A stretch of DNA of 64,000 nt from Opitutaceae bacterium TAV5. GTDB taxonomy: Bacteria; Verrucomicrobiota; Verrucomicrobiia; Opitutales; Opitutaceae. Of the stretch, positions 8,335-18,268 are shown in pieces; the first letter of the stretch is position 1, and every line of letters begins with the position of its first letter. The notes under the pieces are model-generated. The model had not been told where the DNA came from, ran no database searches, and saw only the letters and a program-made list of their open reading frames with translations. The translations under genes and the position numbers were made by a program. The DNA is taken from contig CP007053.1 in the NCBI GenBank assembly GCA_000242935.3, positions 5,007,001 through 5,071,000 of the forward strand, read 5' to 3'.

Positions 8335-10437
8335 TCAGAACGTGACCCGGAGTTTTACCCAGAGCGTGCGGCCGGGTTCGTTGACGCGGAGGTTGGCGAT
8401 GTAGGCCGGGTCGCCGTCGCCTGCGCGGCTGACGTGCTCCGCGTAAGTCTTGTCGAAGAGATTGTCGATGCCTCCCGTGAGTTCGGCCTGTCCGGAAATC
8501 CGCCAGCCTCCGTTGATCGAAAACACGGCGAAACCGGACGTGGCGCCGAGATCCTGCCCGGCCACGCTGCCCTGATCGACCGCGTAGCGGTCCTGCCGGT
8601 CGACGAGACGGGCGAGCGCGCCGAGGGACCACACGGGCGTTGTATAGCCGATTCCGATACGGCCTTCGAGCGGAGGCTGCTGCGCGAGCGGGAGCCCGTC
8701 GGTCCGGTTTCGACCGCGCACATACGCGACACTCGCATCGATCCGCCAGCCTTCGCCGAAGGCGTATCCGAAACCGGCCTCTCCGCCGATGGAGCGGGCG
8801 TCGATGTTGCGGGCGATGGTCGTGGCCATCATGCCCGATCCGGTTTTCTGGATGAGGATGTAGTCGGACACGTCGTTGGCGAAAGCGGAGACGAATGCGG
8901 TCAACGGACCCTGTTTCCACGTCGCGCCGACGTCGAGCTGGACCGTCTTTTCGGGATCGACGTTGAAGGAGCTGTCGCTGCCGGCGCTTTCGTAGCTGAA
9001 CAGCTCCCAGTAATCGGGGGCGCGTCGGGTGTAGCCGATACCTGAATACACGGTGACGGGCACGGCGGCCAGATCCTGTTCGTAGCGGAGGAAGCCGGCG
9101 GGCAGGGTCTCGCTGCGGTCGTCGCCGCCGGTGGAGGAGCCGGAGACGGAGCGCCTGTCTTCGGCGCTCCATGCGTCGAGGCGCAGGCCGGCGATCACCC
9201 GGTAACGCGTGGCGAGGGTCTGCGTGGCTTCGGCAAAGAGGCCCCAGGTGTCGATCTTCGCATCGTCGACGGAATCCCTGCTGTGCGTGCCGAGGCGGAA
9301 ATCGCCGCCGAGTTCGAGTTTGGTGTTTTCCCGTGGCAAGAGTGTGGCAAGGGCGCGCCCGCCCCAAAGCGTGTGTTCGGGATTGGAGGACATCGCCATC
9401 CCGCCCGGGTCGCGGAGACTGTAGTTGTCCATCACGTGGTCGATATGGTTGTAGTAGAGGCTGGCTTCGAGGGCCTCGACGAGCGGGGCGAGTTCGCGTT
9501 TCCCGAAACGCAGGCCGATGTTTTTGCGGTCGAGTCTGGTGGCGTCCATCATGCTGTGCGCGTAGGCGGCTTCGCCCTCGCCGAGAGCGCCGTGGAGCTC
9601 GATCACGGTGTTTTCGTCGGGAGTCCAGCCGAGGGCGGCGCGCGCGGAGGAGCGTTCGTAGCGCGAGTGAACCTTGTTGCCGTCGCCATCCTCGTAATCG
9701 TCGGAATCGGAGCGCACGGCTGCGACCTTGACGTAAAAGTCGGGCGTGCCCGCGAGGACGCTGGCAGACTGGTCGTTGCGGTCGAAGCTGCCGAAAGTGA
9801 GCGAGGCGTCGAGGCTGGCGGAGGGAGACTCGAGGCGGACGGGTTCGCTTTCGAACAACACGACACCGGCGGAATTGCCGGAGCCATAGAGCACGGTTTG
9901 CGGCCCCTTGAGCACGGTAACCTCGTCGTAAGCGTCGGGGAAAATGTAGGCTGTGGGCGGATCCATGCGGCCAGGGCAGCCGCCGAGGATGCTTTCGTGA
10001 TCGACGAGGATATCGAGACGCGAGCTGGCCGCGCCGCGCAGGATGACCTCGCCGCCGGTGCCGCCCTTGCGGCTGACGGAGATGCCGGGCACGGTCTTGA
10101 GGATGTCGGCGCCGTCCTGCGCGGGGATCGGTTGCGCGGCGGCCTTCGTGTCGATGCTGACCCGCAGCGGCCTGTCGCCGGGAGGAGAGGCGGTGATGAC
10201 GAGCGGATCGAGACGGGTGGCGGAAGACTCGAAGGAATCGGAGGTTTTTTCGATCGTGCCCTCCTCGTCATCGGCCGCAATGTCGGGTATATAAAGATTG
10301 GATACGACGGCGGACGCCGGAGAGCAATGCGGGCAGGCCTGGGCCGGCGGGGCATCGGGTGCGGCCGCGAAAGCCGCGGCCGGCAGACTGAAGAGAAGCG
10401 CGAGGCGCTTGTGAACGGGAAACGACTGGAAATTCAT
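8335..10437 (-). CDS. TonB-dependent copper-type receptor (OprC/NosA family)
   Basis: A 700-residue outer-membrane receptor. A signal peptide covers about residues 1-26, followed by a CPHC motif (residues 35-38) that could bind metal. The plug carries the signature of TonB-dependent copper receptors, LGGCPGRMDPPTAYIFPDAYD (from residue 151) followed by VTVLKGPQTVLYG, and the barrel ends in VKLRVTF. Met-rich stretches such as HSMMDATR and GGMAMSSNPEH are in keeping with Cu binding. The start MNFQSFPVHKRLALL begins the signal peptide; an in-frame upstream ATG extends into shadow sequence. The small CxxC membrane protein gene upstream is a likely partner. Confidence 0.88.
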   Translation of the reverse strand: MNFQSFPVHKRLALLFSLPAAAFAAAPDAPPAQACPHCSPASAVVSNLYIPDIAADDEEGTIEKTSDSFESSATRLDPLVITASPPGDRPLRVSIDTKAAAQPIPAQDGADILKTVPGISVSRKGGTGGEVILRGAASSRLDILVDHESILGGCPGRMDPPTAYIFPDAYDEVTVLKGPQTVLYGSGNSAGVVLFESEPVRLESPSASLDASLTFGSFDRNDQSASVLAGTPDFYVKVAAVRSDSDDYEDGDGNKVHSRYERSSARAALGWTPDENTVIELHGALGEGEAAYAHSMMDATRLDRKNIGLRFGKRELAPLVEALEASLYYNHIDHVMDNYSLRDPGGMAMSSNPEHTLWGGRALATLLPRENTKLELGGDFRLGTHSRDSVDDAKIDTWGLFAEATQTLATRYRVIAGLRLDAWSAEDRRSVSGSSTGGDDRSETLPAGFLRYEQDLAAVPVTVYSGIGYTRRAPDYWELFSYESAGSDSSFNVDPEKTVQLDVGATWKQGPLTAFVSAFANDVSDYILIQKTGSGMMATTIARNIDARSIGGEAGFGYAFGEGWRIDASVAYVRGRNRTDGLPLAQQPPLEGRIGIGYTTPVWSLGALARLVDRQDRYAVDQGSVAGQDLGATSGFAVFSINGGWRISGQAELTGGIDNLFDKTYAEHVSRAGDGDPAYIANLRVNEPGRTLWVKLRVTF

Positions 10438-10695
10438 GGAAATGAGTGGCTGGCTGTTGTGATGGAATGCCACGGCACCTGTGCGCAGCCCGTCATGGAC
10501 AGGGGCGAACAGGGAAGCCGGAGCCGGAGACACGCGATGCGCGTGCATGCTTTTTGGGCGGCATCCGGTTCCCGAACCCTGACCAACCCTTCCTGTGCGT
10601 CATGTCATCACACAGACGGGCGGGCGGGCGCAGACGGGGGACTCGTCTCCTTCCGTAAAAGGAGCCGGATGCAGGCTGGATGGAACCGTCCGGAC

Positions 10696-11190
10696 TCAGG
10701 CTCGCGGCGGAGGCACGGGGACGGGATAGGCGGGGGAAAGCGGATCGGGCGCGTCGGCCTCGATCCAGCCGGCATCCGGCGGCGCGCACGGCGCGCTCAA
10801 CGGAGCCGGGGAAAGGGTGAGCAGGAGTTTTCCGATATCATCCTTGCCGGCGACCGGGGAGCCGGGCGTGGAGGAGGACGCGGGATCGCCGGTGTTGCCG
10901 GCATTTTTCGCATCGGCCACCGTTTCGCAAATGGAGCAGGAAGCCTCGCCGCTGAAGGTGTAGCGGACAGCCTCGAGCAGCGACATGTCCCGCTCCGTCG
11001 CGTAGGTGGCGATCATCCGTCCCCAGCCGATGACTTGCAAAAAATCCCAGTGGACGCCGGTGGCGAGTATCCAGGTCGCCAGCACGGCAACAAGCGCCAG
11101 CCGCCGGGAGGGGGACACCGCCGGGCACCGGCGTCGCACGGAGGCGGCGACGGAAGCGGGCGGGCTGGACGGATGGCGAAGAAGTGTCAT
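10696..11190 (-). CDS. Small membrane protein with CxxC motif, likely partner of copper receptor
   Basis: A 164-residue protein that I do not recognise as a named family. One hydrophobic segment (about residues 30-45, LALVAVLATWILATG) anchors it, followed by WDFLQVIGWGRMI and SCSIC (CxxC, about residues 84-87) and a Pro/Ala-rich C-terminus. Small CxxC proteins such as DUF2946 are frequently encoded beside copper TonB receptors; this one fits that position and layout but the family link is inference. It is the first gene of a probable two-gene unit with the receptor and lies downstream of the dyad at 11,390-11,417. Confidence 0.7.
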   Translation of the reverse strand: MTLLRHPSSPPASVAASVRRRCPAVSPSRRLALVAVLATWILATGVHWDFLQVIGWGRMIATYATERDMSLLEAVRYTFSGEASCSICETVADAKNAGNTGDPASSSTPGSPVAGKDDIGKLLLTLSPAPLSAPCAPPDAGWIEADAPDPLSPAYPVPVPPPRA

Positions 11191-11524
11191 GCGGAGGAGC
11201 GCAAAACAGCGGGCGGCGTGGCAAAGTGTCGGTGCGGATGAAAAGAGAAAAGGGAACGTGGCAACCGGTGCCGGATTATGAAGTCTGGAATCCGCTTTCT
11301 GGCTCCCGCGTCCGGGACGCTCCCTGTGGATGACCGTTCAGGCTCGGTGGATGCCGGCAGGCAGGGAGGTTTTCCCCGTAAAACCCATTCACTTGTATTC
11401 TGATTCAGATACGAGTGCAAAGTGAACATCATGACAGGCCAGAAGGGAGGTTAATGAGAGGCAGAAAAATTTTTGACCAGTTGAAGGGCAGAGCCCGCTC
11501 CCGGTTTCCGTAATGCACAAGATG
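11191..11524. promoter_or_regulatory. Intergenic region holding the promoter of the copper-receptor unit
   Basis: A 334-base gap between the VOC-protein gene and the CxxC protein gene. Its one clear feature is the long dyad at 11,390-11,417. I see no supported gene; an 81-codon minus-strand frame in the gap has shadow-like composition in its lower half and overlaps the dyad. Confidence 0.5.
11390..11417. promoter_or_regulatory. 28-base imperfect palindrome, probable operator
   Basis: Left half CACTTGTATTCTGA and right half TCAGATACGAGTG are near-perfect reverse complements, flanked by a further TTCACTT/AAGTGAA pair (11,388-11,394 and 11,420-11,426). A metal-responsive regulator is plausible because the downstream genes encode a copper-type receptor system. 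It shares the GATAC(A/G)A core with the leader elements at 8,215 and 30,064, though overall similarity is modest. Confidence 0.6.
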
Positions 11525-11890
11525 TCATTTGTTCTTCCGCTGATGCAGGATCAGTTCGTTGCCGTCGGGGTCCCGGATCGAGCCTCCGCGACAGGCGGGG
11601 GAATCAAAGGGACCGGTGGCCCACGGAATGCCTTTCCTTTCGAGGATCGATGCGACGGCATCGAGGTCAGCCATCTCTACCGCCACAACCGCGCCCTTGG
11701 CGCCGGGCTGGAGATGCTCGAAGGTATGGGTGATGGCGAGCGTGCCATGCCCGATGTCATACTCGACCCACGCGTTGTCCCGGTTGGCGGTTTCCGCGAG
11801 TTCGAGCACGCCCGAGTAAAAGGCCCGGGCGCGGGCGACGTCGGAGACAGGATAAACGATGAAGGCAATGTCCTCGAGCAGATGTTTCAT
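11525..11890 (-). CDS. VOC-fold (glyoxalase/bleomycin resistance) protein
   Basis: A 121-residue protein with one vicinal-oxygen-chelate module: DIAFIVYPVSDVARARAFYSGVL at the start and GSIRDPDGNELILHQ at the end, the usual beta-alpha-beta-beta-beta layout. Metal-ligand candidates are in these two edges; the function may be dioxygenase, glyoxalase-like or binding only. Its ATG overlaps the TGA of cysS by four bases (11,887-11,890), so translation is probably coupled. The start MKHLLEDIAF is set by that overlap. Confidence 0.82.
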   Translation of the reverse strand: MKHLLEDIAFIVYPVSDVARARAFYSGVLELAETANRDNAWVEYDIGHGTLAITHTFEHLQPGAKGAVVAVEMADLDAVASILERKGIPWATGPFDSPACRGGSIRDPDGNELILHQRKNK

Positions 11891-13374
11891 GAGGAAATAC
11901 GGGAGAGGGGAAAGAGCCGGTAGCCATCGGAGTGTTCCCGGATTTCCCAACCGGCTTCACGCAGGCGGTTTCGAGCGGCGTCGGCCGCGATCCAGTCGTG
12001 CTCCCGACGCGCGGCCTGCCGGGCATCGGCCAGCGCAGCGATGCGGAGCGGAATTTCTGTGCCTGCAACCGGCCGGGCGTCTGTGAAGCTGTCAGGATCG
12101 AAGCCAAAAATGGCCACGATCTCGCCCAGTTGACGGGCAGTCGTCCGGGTGAAGGGCGCCTGTCCGGACTCGAAGGATTCAATGGAGGCAAAGAGAAGGC
12201 CGAGTGCACGCGGCGTGTTCAGGTCGTCATTGAGTGCATCGAAGACCGGCTGGAATATGCCAAAACGCTCTTCGGGTGTTGTCGCGATATCGGATTGTCT
12301 CGCGTTCGCCGCGGGCTGGAAACGGGAGAGCAAGCGAGCCAGGCGGACGAGTGCGCTCCGGGCAGCGAGAAGCGAATTCCAGGTAAAGTTGAGCGGCTGC
12401 CGATAGTGGCCGGCAAGGAGCGCGTAACGCAACTCCGCCGGACGGTGCCCCCGGGCGATGACATCTTCCAGGGTATGGGCGGTGCCGCGTGATTTGCTCA
12501 TCTTGCCACCATCGACCAGCAGGTGAGCGATATGAAACCAGTGGCGCACGAAAGGTTTTCCTGTCGCCGCTTCACTTTGCGCGATCTCGTTTTCGTGATG
12601 AGGGAAGATCAGGTCGGCCCCGCCGGAATGCAGATCGAAGCTTTCCCCGAGATAGCGCATGGACATGGCGCTGCACTCGATGTGCCAGCCGGGACGCCCT
12701 TCGCCCCAGGGCGAAGACCAGTAGTTGGGGCCGTCGGCGGGCTTGCGCGCTTTCCAGAGAGCGAAGTCTGCGGCGTGTTCACGGGCCGCGTATTCGTCGG
12801 CGTCTTCCGGGGAGGATTCTCCGGTTCGGGTTTTGACCGCTTCCGCCAGGATGGCGCGGCCGGGTTTCGGGGCGGGGGAACGGATCTCGCGCCGGTCGAG
12901 GCGGGAAAGGCGACCGTATTCCGGGAAGGAGTTCACGTCGAAGTACACGCTGCCATCGTCGGCGCGCCAGGCATGGCCGCGGGCGACGAGTCGCTCGATC
13001 AGGGCGATCTGGTCGGGGATGTGTTCGACTGCGCCGGGTTCGTGATGAGGAGGAAGAAGGCCGAGCGCGGTGCAGTCATCGTGGTAGCGGGCCGCCAGGC
13101 GGGCGGTGAATGCGGAAAGGGAAACGCCTTCGGCCAGGGACCGGCGCACGGTCTTGTCGTCCACATCGGTGATGTTGCGAACGTGGAGCGTGGCGCATCC
13201 GCCGGCTTCAACGACCCGGCGAAAAACGTCCTGCACGACGAAACTGCGGAAGTTGCCGATATGCGAGGGCGCGTAAACGGTGGGGCCGCAGCAGTAAAAT
13301 CTCAGGGTGTGCCCGTCCGCGGGGAAGACGGGTTCTTTTCTGGCGGTGAGTGTGTTGTACAGGTGCAGCGGCAT
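11887..13374 (-). CDS. cysS: Cysteinyl-tRNA synthetase
   Basis: Charges tRNA-Cys with cysteine in the cytosol. The 495-residue class I synthetase shows the HIGH-type motif HIGN (residues 38-41), the KMSKS loop (residues 291-295) and zinc ligands Cys29, Cys234, His259 and Glu263 (PHHENE context). The length is typical. MPLHLYNTLTARKE is the standard start; the ORF extends 16 codons upstream without family similarity. A full AAGGAGGTG Shine-Dalgarno-like sequence lies at 13,464-13,472, too far upstream to serve this start. Confidence 0.97.
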   Translation of the reverse strand: MPLHLYNTLTARKEPVFPADGHTLRFYCCGPTVYAPSHIGNFRSFVVQDVFRRVVEAGGCATLHVRNITDVDDKTVRRSLAEGVSLSAFTARLAARYHDDCTALGLLPPHHEPGAVEHIPDQIALIERLVARGHAWRADDGSVYFDVNSFPEYGRLSRLDRREIRSPAPKPGRAILAEAVKTRTGESSPEDADEYAAREHAADFALWKARKPADGPNYWSSPWGEGRPGWHIECSAMSMRYLGESFDLHSGGADLIFPHHENEIAQSEAATGKPFVRHWFHIAHLLVDGGKMSKSRGTAHTLEDVIARGHRPAELRYALLAGHYRQPLNFTWNSLLAARSALVRLARLLSRFQPAANARQSDIATTPEERFGIFQPVFDALNDDLNTPRALGLLFASIESFESGQAPFTRTTARQLGEIVAIFGFDPDSFTDARPVAGTEIPLRIAALADARQAARREHDWIAADAARNRLREAGWEIREHSDGYRLFPLSRISS

Positions 13375-13620
13375 GGGACTGTTGAGGGAGAAGTTCCAGT
13401 TGTAGTTAATTATTAATTGCACTACAGGGACGGAAGCATGCGCAGAGAATGGACCGATATGAACACCTCCTTGCGGTTAAAAGATTTTTTTCCATTATCC
13501 CGATGATTCCGGTCTCTGCGCCCACTCCCCGTCTCTCTGTGGCGCGAATTACAGTTTTCAATACCGCCATTTTATTTTTTGACTATTTCGTATTCACATT
13601 TCGGATTCATTGAAGGGTTT

Positions 13621-13965
13621 TCAGGTTCCGCGTCTTTTTTTCTCCTGATCAACAGCTTGGATTGCTTTTCGAATGCTTTCCAGTTCGGTGCTCTCGAAGC
13701 TGTTGGGCACCAGGTAAGGGGATATCTGGCTGTCGTTCTGACGTCGCAGGTCCCGGATTTCCTTCAACTGGTCCTGGCGGACGGCGAGCCGCCTGGCTTC
13801 GCGGTCGAGGGCCTCGTCGTCCAGCTGGCTGACGGGGACGCCGTCGACATAGCCGGGCGTGAAGGAGGTCGCTTGTTTATCCGGGGAATGCTGGCAGGCG
13901 CAAATCGCAAGCAGCAGTGAGACTCCTGCGCGTGTAATCAATATTTTATGATAAACAGAGTTCAT
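13621..13965 (-). CDS. Small predicted lipoprotein, function unknown
   Basis: A 114-residue protein with an N-terminal hydrophobic segment ending LLLAICAC, where Cys24 could be a lipidated cysteine (lipobox ICAC, imperfect). The mature part is charged and mostly helical (LDREARRLAVRQDQLKEIRDL), ending in lysine/arginine-rich DQEKKRRGT. I do not recognise a family. It sits at the border between the high-GC cysS side and the AT-rich cassette, same strand as both. Confidence 0.6.
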   Translation of the reverse strand: MNSVYHKILITRAGVSLLLAICACQHSPDKQATSFTPGYVDGVPVSQLDDEALDREARRLAVRQDQLKEIRDLRRQNDSQISPYLVPNSFESTELESIRKAIQAVDQEKKRRGT

Positions 13966-14000
13966 GGTGAGTTAAAAATGATAATGACTTTTGGAACAAA

Positions 14001-14795
14001 TCAGTGGCTACCAAAGGTATTTAAATTGGAACTTTCATATTTTTGGACTCCTTTATGAAACAGAACTATTGATAATGCCAAAAATAGGAGTGCTATTATT
14101 GAGATTAAACCCATTTGCGACCAATCCAGATGTTTTACCGCTTCGACAGGCAGAGTGCCCACAATCAGAGATGGGATTATGAATGTAAAAATCATCCGGT
14201 TTATTCCGTGAAATGCTCCGCCCACAAACAAGGAGGGGGTTAAAAACACCTCGAACAGGCTTTGCGATAAGGCAATGGAATCCATAATCCAAAAGCTCAC
14301 CGCTTGCGTAAGCAACAAGACTGCGAAAAAAGTAACACAGGCAATGAATACTCCGGCAAAAACCATCACCATCGCTTCGAAACTTAAATGCATTGTGGCA
14401 CTGTAAATAATCAGGGAAATAAAACCATAGATTATATCTCCAACAGCCGAGATACCGAAAGATGAGGTCGCGACACGCAATAATAGGGTCTTTGGAGACA
14501 ATAAGAAACGGTCGAATCCACCGCCAACAACCGAGCTGGTGATTTTTGACAAACCATTAAAAAAGGAAAAAATAAAACCAAAAGCAAGTGTGACAAATCC
14601 AATAAGCGCAATTACATCAAGCTGCTTCCAGCCACCGATATCATTGACCGTTCTGAGGAAGAACACCCAAAGGATAAGCAATGAGCAATTGTTCAACATC
14701 ATACCGAAGGCATTGAGGAAAAAACTGGTTCGCAATTCAGCAGAATTGGTGATGTTTTTTCTTATCGCATAAAACATGAATTGCAGTTCTTTCAT
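14001..14795 (-). CDS. ABC-2 type permease, COG3694 type
   Basis: A 264-residue inner-membrane protein with about six membrane segments. The segments GGWKQLDVIALIGFVTLAFG and GGGFDRFLLSPKTLLLR match the COG3694 permease family, which partners with COG4587 permeases and COG4586 ATPases in exporters of unknown substrate. The start MKELQFMFYAIRKN follows the upstream permease by two bases. The codon use is AT-rich, like the rest of the cassette and unlike its neighbours. Confidence 0.82.
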   Translation of the reverse strand: MKELQFMFYAIRKNITNSAELRTSFFLNAFGMMLNNCSLLILWVFFLRTVNDIGGWKQLDVIALIGFVTLAFGFIFSFFNGLSKITSSVVGGGFDRFLLSPKTLLLRVATSSFGISAVGDIIYGFISLIIYSATMHLSFEAMVMVFAGVFIACVTFFAVLLLTQAVSFWIMDSIALSQSLFEVFLTPSLFVGGAFHGINRMIFTFIIPSLIVGTLPVEAVKHLDWSQMGLISIIALLFLALSIVLFHKGVQKYESSNLNTFGSH

Positions 14796-14797
14796 TT

Positions 14798-15598
14798 TCA
14801 GCCTCCGTTCACTGACAACTTTTTGTGTGCCTTTTGATTTAGCCAGAGGAGCACCGTGAATAATAGAGTTATCCATGCCCACTGGATACCAATCAATTTC
14901 AGTGCCTCGCCAGTCCATGTGTCGGATGTCATATGAGTCAGCAACAGACAGGCACCGAAGGGACTGTATATTGCCAAAATTTTCATGAGCGGCGGGAAAA
15001 AAGCGACAGGCAAAAATGAACCGCCCAGGATCATGACTGATTTGTCGGCAATCCAAAAAAGTGGTGTCGGCTCCTCTATCCAAAAGGCGATCAAACCCAA
15101 TATCGAATAAACAAGCAGTGACAATGTTATGCATCCCATCAGGACAACAGGCAGCGTCCACCAGAAAATACTGGAATACATAATGGGAGGTAGTCCAACG
15201 CTCAGTCCCATCAGGACGATGGCAGCAGGTACGACACATATTACTGGTACGAAACCTGTTGCAATTTGATACAGCATCCGATATCTGATGTAGGGAATTG
15301 GTCTGTTGATAAGCATCTCAATATTACCCGACTGTATATCCTGAATCAAAACGGGCGTAATACGCCTTAATTTCATGGAACTAAACATAAAATAAATAAA
15401 CATGCTCCATGCGATGACTTCATATTGCTGGCCCGCGATATTTCCTCCTTTGGCCTGATAAGTGTACGCATACACAAACAACAGCAAGCCGCACCTGAAT
15501 ACGAGCACAAATGCCTCGGCTAGCGAATGCCGAGCCTGAAGCAAATCTTTTTTAAAAAGAAATGCGGCAATTTTAATTTCCCGTCGCAGATCTTCCAT
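14798..15598 (-). CDS. ABC-2 type permease, COG4587 type
   Basis: A 266-residue inner-membrane protein with about six membrane segments. [18 protein letters not shown], after the second segment, is the typical cytoplasmic loop of COG4587 permeases. The start [15 protein letters not shown] is chosen over an upstream Met because it begins the expected amphipathic N-terminus; either way the gene overlaps the end of the ATPase gene, which indicates coupling. It would form a heterodimeric pore with the downstream COG3694-type permease. Confidence 0.82.
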   Translation of the reverse strand: MEDLRREIKIAAFLFKKDLLQARHSLAEAFVLVFRCGLLLFVYAYTYQAKGGNIAGQQYEVIAWSMFIYFMFSSMKLRRITPVLIQDIQSGNIEMLINRPIPYIRYRMLYQIATGFVPVICVVPAAIVLMGLSVGLPPIMYSSIFWWTLPVVLMGCITLSLLVYSILGLIAFWIEEPTPLFWIADKSVMILGGSFLPVAFFPPLMKILAIYSPFGACLLLTHMTSDTWTGEALKLIGIQWAWITLLFTVLLWLNQKAHKKLSVNGG

Positions 15599-16568
15599 AA
15601 ATCCTCCGAATGGCGACCTCAAGCTTCATTCCGTATATGTTTATGTCATTTATATCAAACTGGCCAGCAATTATCATAATGGCCTCTTTGATATCAAGCA
15701 AACTGGAATCAACCGAGACTGTTATCTGGGTTGCACCTTTAGCCATGTAAACAAGGCCCCTTGGCAAGGCAGGGAAGGTCGTAAATCTGGTTTTTGCGGA
15801 AATGTCCATGAACTTTTCCTGGGATAAAGACGCTCCCAGTCGGTTAGTGGGAGAGTCGATGAGTAGACAGCCATTGTCTATAATGATTATCCGTTCACAG
15901 AGTGATTCAATGTCCTCAACATCGTGAGATGTCAGAAATATAGTGATTCCGCTTTCCCGGTTTAGTTTCAGAAGCAAATCGCGGATATTTTTTTTTGCGA
16001 TCAAGTCCAAACCGATGGTGGGTTCGTCGAGAAAAATGATTTCTGGTTTGTGCATCAAAGATGCGGCCAGTTCGGCACGCATGCGTTGTCCGAGTGATAG
16101 CTTGCGAACAGATTGGGTCCTGAAGTTTTCAAGTTCAAGCTGTTCGGTCAATTCAATGATCCGGTTACGGATGGTCTGAGCAGAAAGACCATACATAACG
16201 CCGAATAATTCCAAAGAATCGGTCACTGGCAGGTTTGGCAGGAGTTGCGAACGCTGGCCGAAAATTGTTCCTATTCTGGCGGCAAGTCTTGCGCGATTTT
16301 TGAGGGGGCTCAATCCGAGGACGTTGATCTCACCTGATGTTGGATGCAAAATCCCGGTGAGCATTTTTATAGTAGTTGATTTGCCGGCACCGTTTGGTCC
16401 GATAAATGCGATTCGCTCTCCTTGGGAGATAGAAAAGGTCAGATTATTAACAGCCGTTATTTGTTTTCTGTCAGGGAATAGAAAATTTTTGAGCCACCCT
16501 GAATTTTCATTCCTGATGGGAAAGTCAAAACGCTTGGTTAAGTTGGCAACTGCTATGCAATTTTTCAT
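15573..16568 (-). CDS. ABC exporter ATPase, COG4586 type
   Basis: A 331-residue nucleotide-binding subunit. Walker A is GPNGAGKST (about residues 58-66), the signature is LSLGQ, Walker B is IIFLDEP followed by TIGLD, and the H-loop is TSHD. The N-terminal lead-in with a basic LFPDRKQI segment before the ATPase core, and the phrase [15 protein letters not shown] after strand Q, are COG4586 hallmarks. It overlaps the propeller gene upstream and the permease gene downstream, so the exporter is one transcription unit. Substrate unknown; the neighbouring propeller and papain-like proteins are the only hints. Confidence 0.88.
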   Translation of the reverse strand: MKNCIAVANLTKRFDFPIRNENSGWLKNFLFPDRKQITAVNNLTFSISQGERIAFIGPNGAGKSTTIKMLTGILHPTSGEINVLGLSPLKNRARLAARIGTIFGQRSQLLPNLPVTDSLELFGVMYGLSAQTIRNRIIELTEQLELENFRTQSVRKLSLGQRMRAELAASLMHKPEIIFLDEPTIGLDLIAKKNIRDLLLKLNRESGITIFLTSHDVEDIESLCERIIIIDNGCLLIDSPTNRLGASLSQEKFMDISAKTRFTTFPALPRGLVYMAKGATQITVSVDSSLLDIKEAIMIIAGQFDINDINIYGMKLEVAIRRIYGRSATGN

Positions 16569-18268
16569 GCATCCCCTTCTTTTGATATTTTGAATTCAGG
16601 GAGATCTCTTGTGCGTTTGGCCTCACTCAGAAGTAAACGTCGGGCGACACTCCGCCATGTGTCAAATGCCTGGTAGCCACTTTTTTTGAGGACATTATTC
16701 GCCATATCGCGAATCTCAGACTGCTCCAATTCTTCTCCATATATTCTTCGTAATGCTTGAATGCAAGATGCTCCACTATAATTGAGGTTTTCTTGTGGCG
16801 TCATCTCAATATTATTCAAGATGATTTCATCCATGATTTCTCGTCTTGATGTGAATTCCAATTCAAGCATGATAATTTGCCGTTTATCATCCTTATAACA
16901 TATAGTTAAGGGAAGTGCATACACACCACACCGCCTGCCAAGACTGGGATCAGACAGGAAACGATATTCATTCTTGTCTGAATCGCTTAGATATGGGGGC
17001 ATTGATGCGGAATCTCCAATTTGTGATAAATCCAGAGATATTGATTTTATTTTTGTTGGTTCAGCATTTTGGACAAAAACGATTAATTCTACAGGCTCAT
17101 CAGCTTTGGGTTCCTGCTTAATGTGACCAATGATTTTCGCCGAAGCAATCGGACAATCTACCGATATCATCTCAAACGAGAGTAAAAAGCCAAAATAAGG
17201 AGGATCTCCTGCTCCTACGAATAAATTGCCTTCCGAAATACTACAGGCACTATAGGGAGATTGTCCGATTGGCATTTTTGATTTTATTACTCCATCCTTT
17301 GCATGCAACATCCAGAGAAATCCACCAGCGCTTACAAAAAGGGCATCAGCAAAGACGCTTACTGGCATCCAGACTCCAGCATCACTTAGAAAAGTAGTCC
17401 ACAATTGTGCCCCTGTTTTTTTGTCGAAGCACTGAACAAACCCCTCAACTGTTGTAAGAAAAATACTTTCGTACGAGACTATACATAGCGATCGCATTCC
17501 TATCCCGCAAGAATGTGTTGACCACAAAACCGTTCCTGCAGAATCGATGGCCCATACTCGTTCCGAAGAGGCAATATATGCAATATCATTCGAAATTTGG
17601 ACGCCAGAAGTATCAGAGCTTGTCAGATTACCCGGTCCCAAATCCACCTTCCAGTTTATATTTTCCTTAAATGAATACAGATAAATTCTAGCCTCCTTAT
17701 TTCCCTCACCCTGCTGAGTGCCTAATGTCAGAAAGTCGCCGTTCGCATTTTTCGCACATAAACCAAAGAAAAATGTCCGTGGTGACATTATCTGGAAAAC
17801 CAATCCCCCATTTTCCCCTATGGCATATATGTTTCCTGCATTTGAAACAATCGCCAAATTGTCTATGATATTGATGGGGCTTCTTATGCGACCATTTGTT
17901 TTGAATTTCCAGAGTGATTGTCCCGTTTTTTTATCCAATGCCTCCAAGTCGGTAAACCCGGACAATAAAAGAAGCTCATTCCCTCTTAAAGCAGGTGCAC
18001 CATAGCCACCGTTTATGAGATTACTTTTCCATAGAATTCTACCATTCTCTTTTTGGAATGCGACTACCTCGTATGATCTACGTTTTTCAACATAGACGAC
18101 AACGTAGCCTGAGTAGGAATCACTTGGGTCGAATATAGGAACTCTAACGAGTCCATCCAAACGAACCAACCACTTGAGATTCGGTCTTTTTTCTGTGCCG
18201 ATCTTAAAATCGGCACATTGTAGATGATCGACGAAACTGGTGTTATGTAGCCTCCGAATAGTTCTCAT
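16565..18268 (-). CDS. PQQ-like beta-propeller protein with C-terminal Ig-like and helical region
   Basis: A 567-residue protein. Repeated blade motifs of the PQQ/BamB type are visible: [43 protein letters not shown] and [15 protein letters not shown]. After about residue 370 a beta-rich, Ig-like stretch follows and then a helical C-terminus ([19 protein letters not shown] onward). No signal peptide is obvious, so it may act in the cytosol or on the membrane. The start [11 protein letters not shown] at 18,268 is my choice; the frame opens 12 codons earlier. It overlaps the papain-like gene (18,243-19,010) and the exporter ATPase gene, so it is part of the same unit. Function unknown. Confidence 0.7.
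   Translation of the reverse strand: MRTIRRLHNTSFVDHLQCADFKIGTEKRPNLKWLVRLDGLVRVPIFDPSDSYSGYVVVYVEKRRSYEVVAFQKENGRILWKSNLINGGYGAPALRGNELLLLSGFTDLEALDKKTGQSLWKFKTNGRIRSPINIIDNLAIVSNAGNIYAIGENGGLVFQIMSPRTFFFGLCAKNANGDFLTLGTQQGEGNKEARIYLYSFKENINWKVDLGPGNLTSSDTSGVQISNDIAYIASSERVWAIDSAGTVLWSTHSCGIGMRSLCIVSYESIFLTTVEGFVQCFDKKTGAQLWTTFLSDAGVWMPVSVFADALFVSAGGFLWMLHAKDGVIKSKMPIGQSPYSACSISEGNLFVGAGDPPYFGFLLSFEMISVDCPIASAKIIGHIKQEPKADEPVELIVFVQNAEPTKIKSISLDLSQIGDSASMPPYLSDSDKNEYRFLSDPSLGRRCGVYALPLTICYKDDKRQIIMLELEFTSRREIMDEIILNNIEMTPQENLNYSGASCIQALRRIYGEELEQSEIRDMANNVLKKSGYQAFDTWRSVARRLLLSEAKRTRDLPEFKISKEGDA

Noticed and set aside
13423-13620. T-box or tRNA-like leader for cysS
   Set aside because: No T-box sequence (TGGNACC-type) or specifier stem is visible; only an unused Shine-Dalgarno-like sequence was found.
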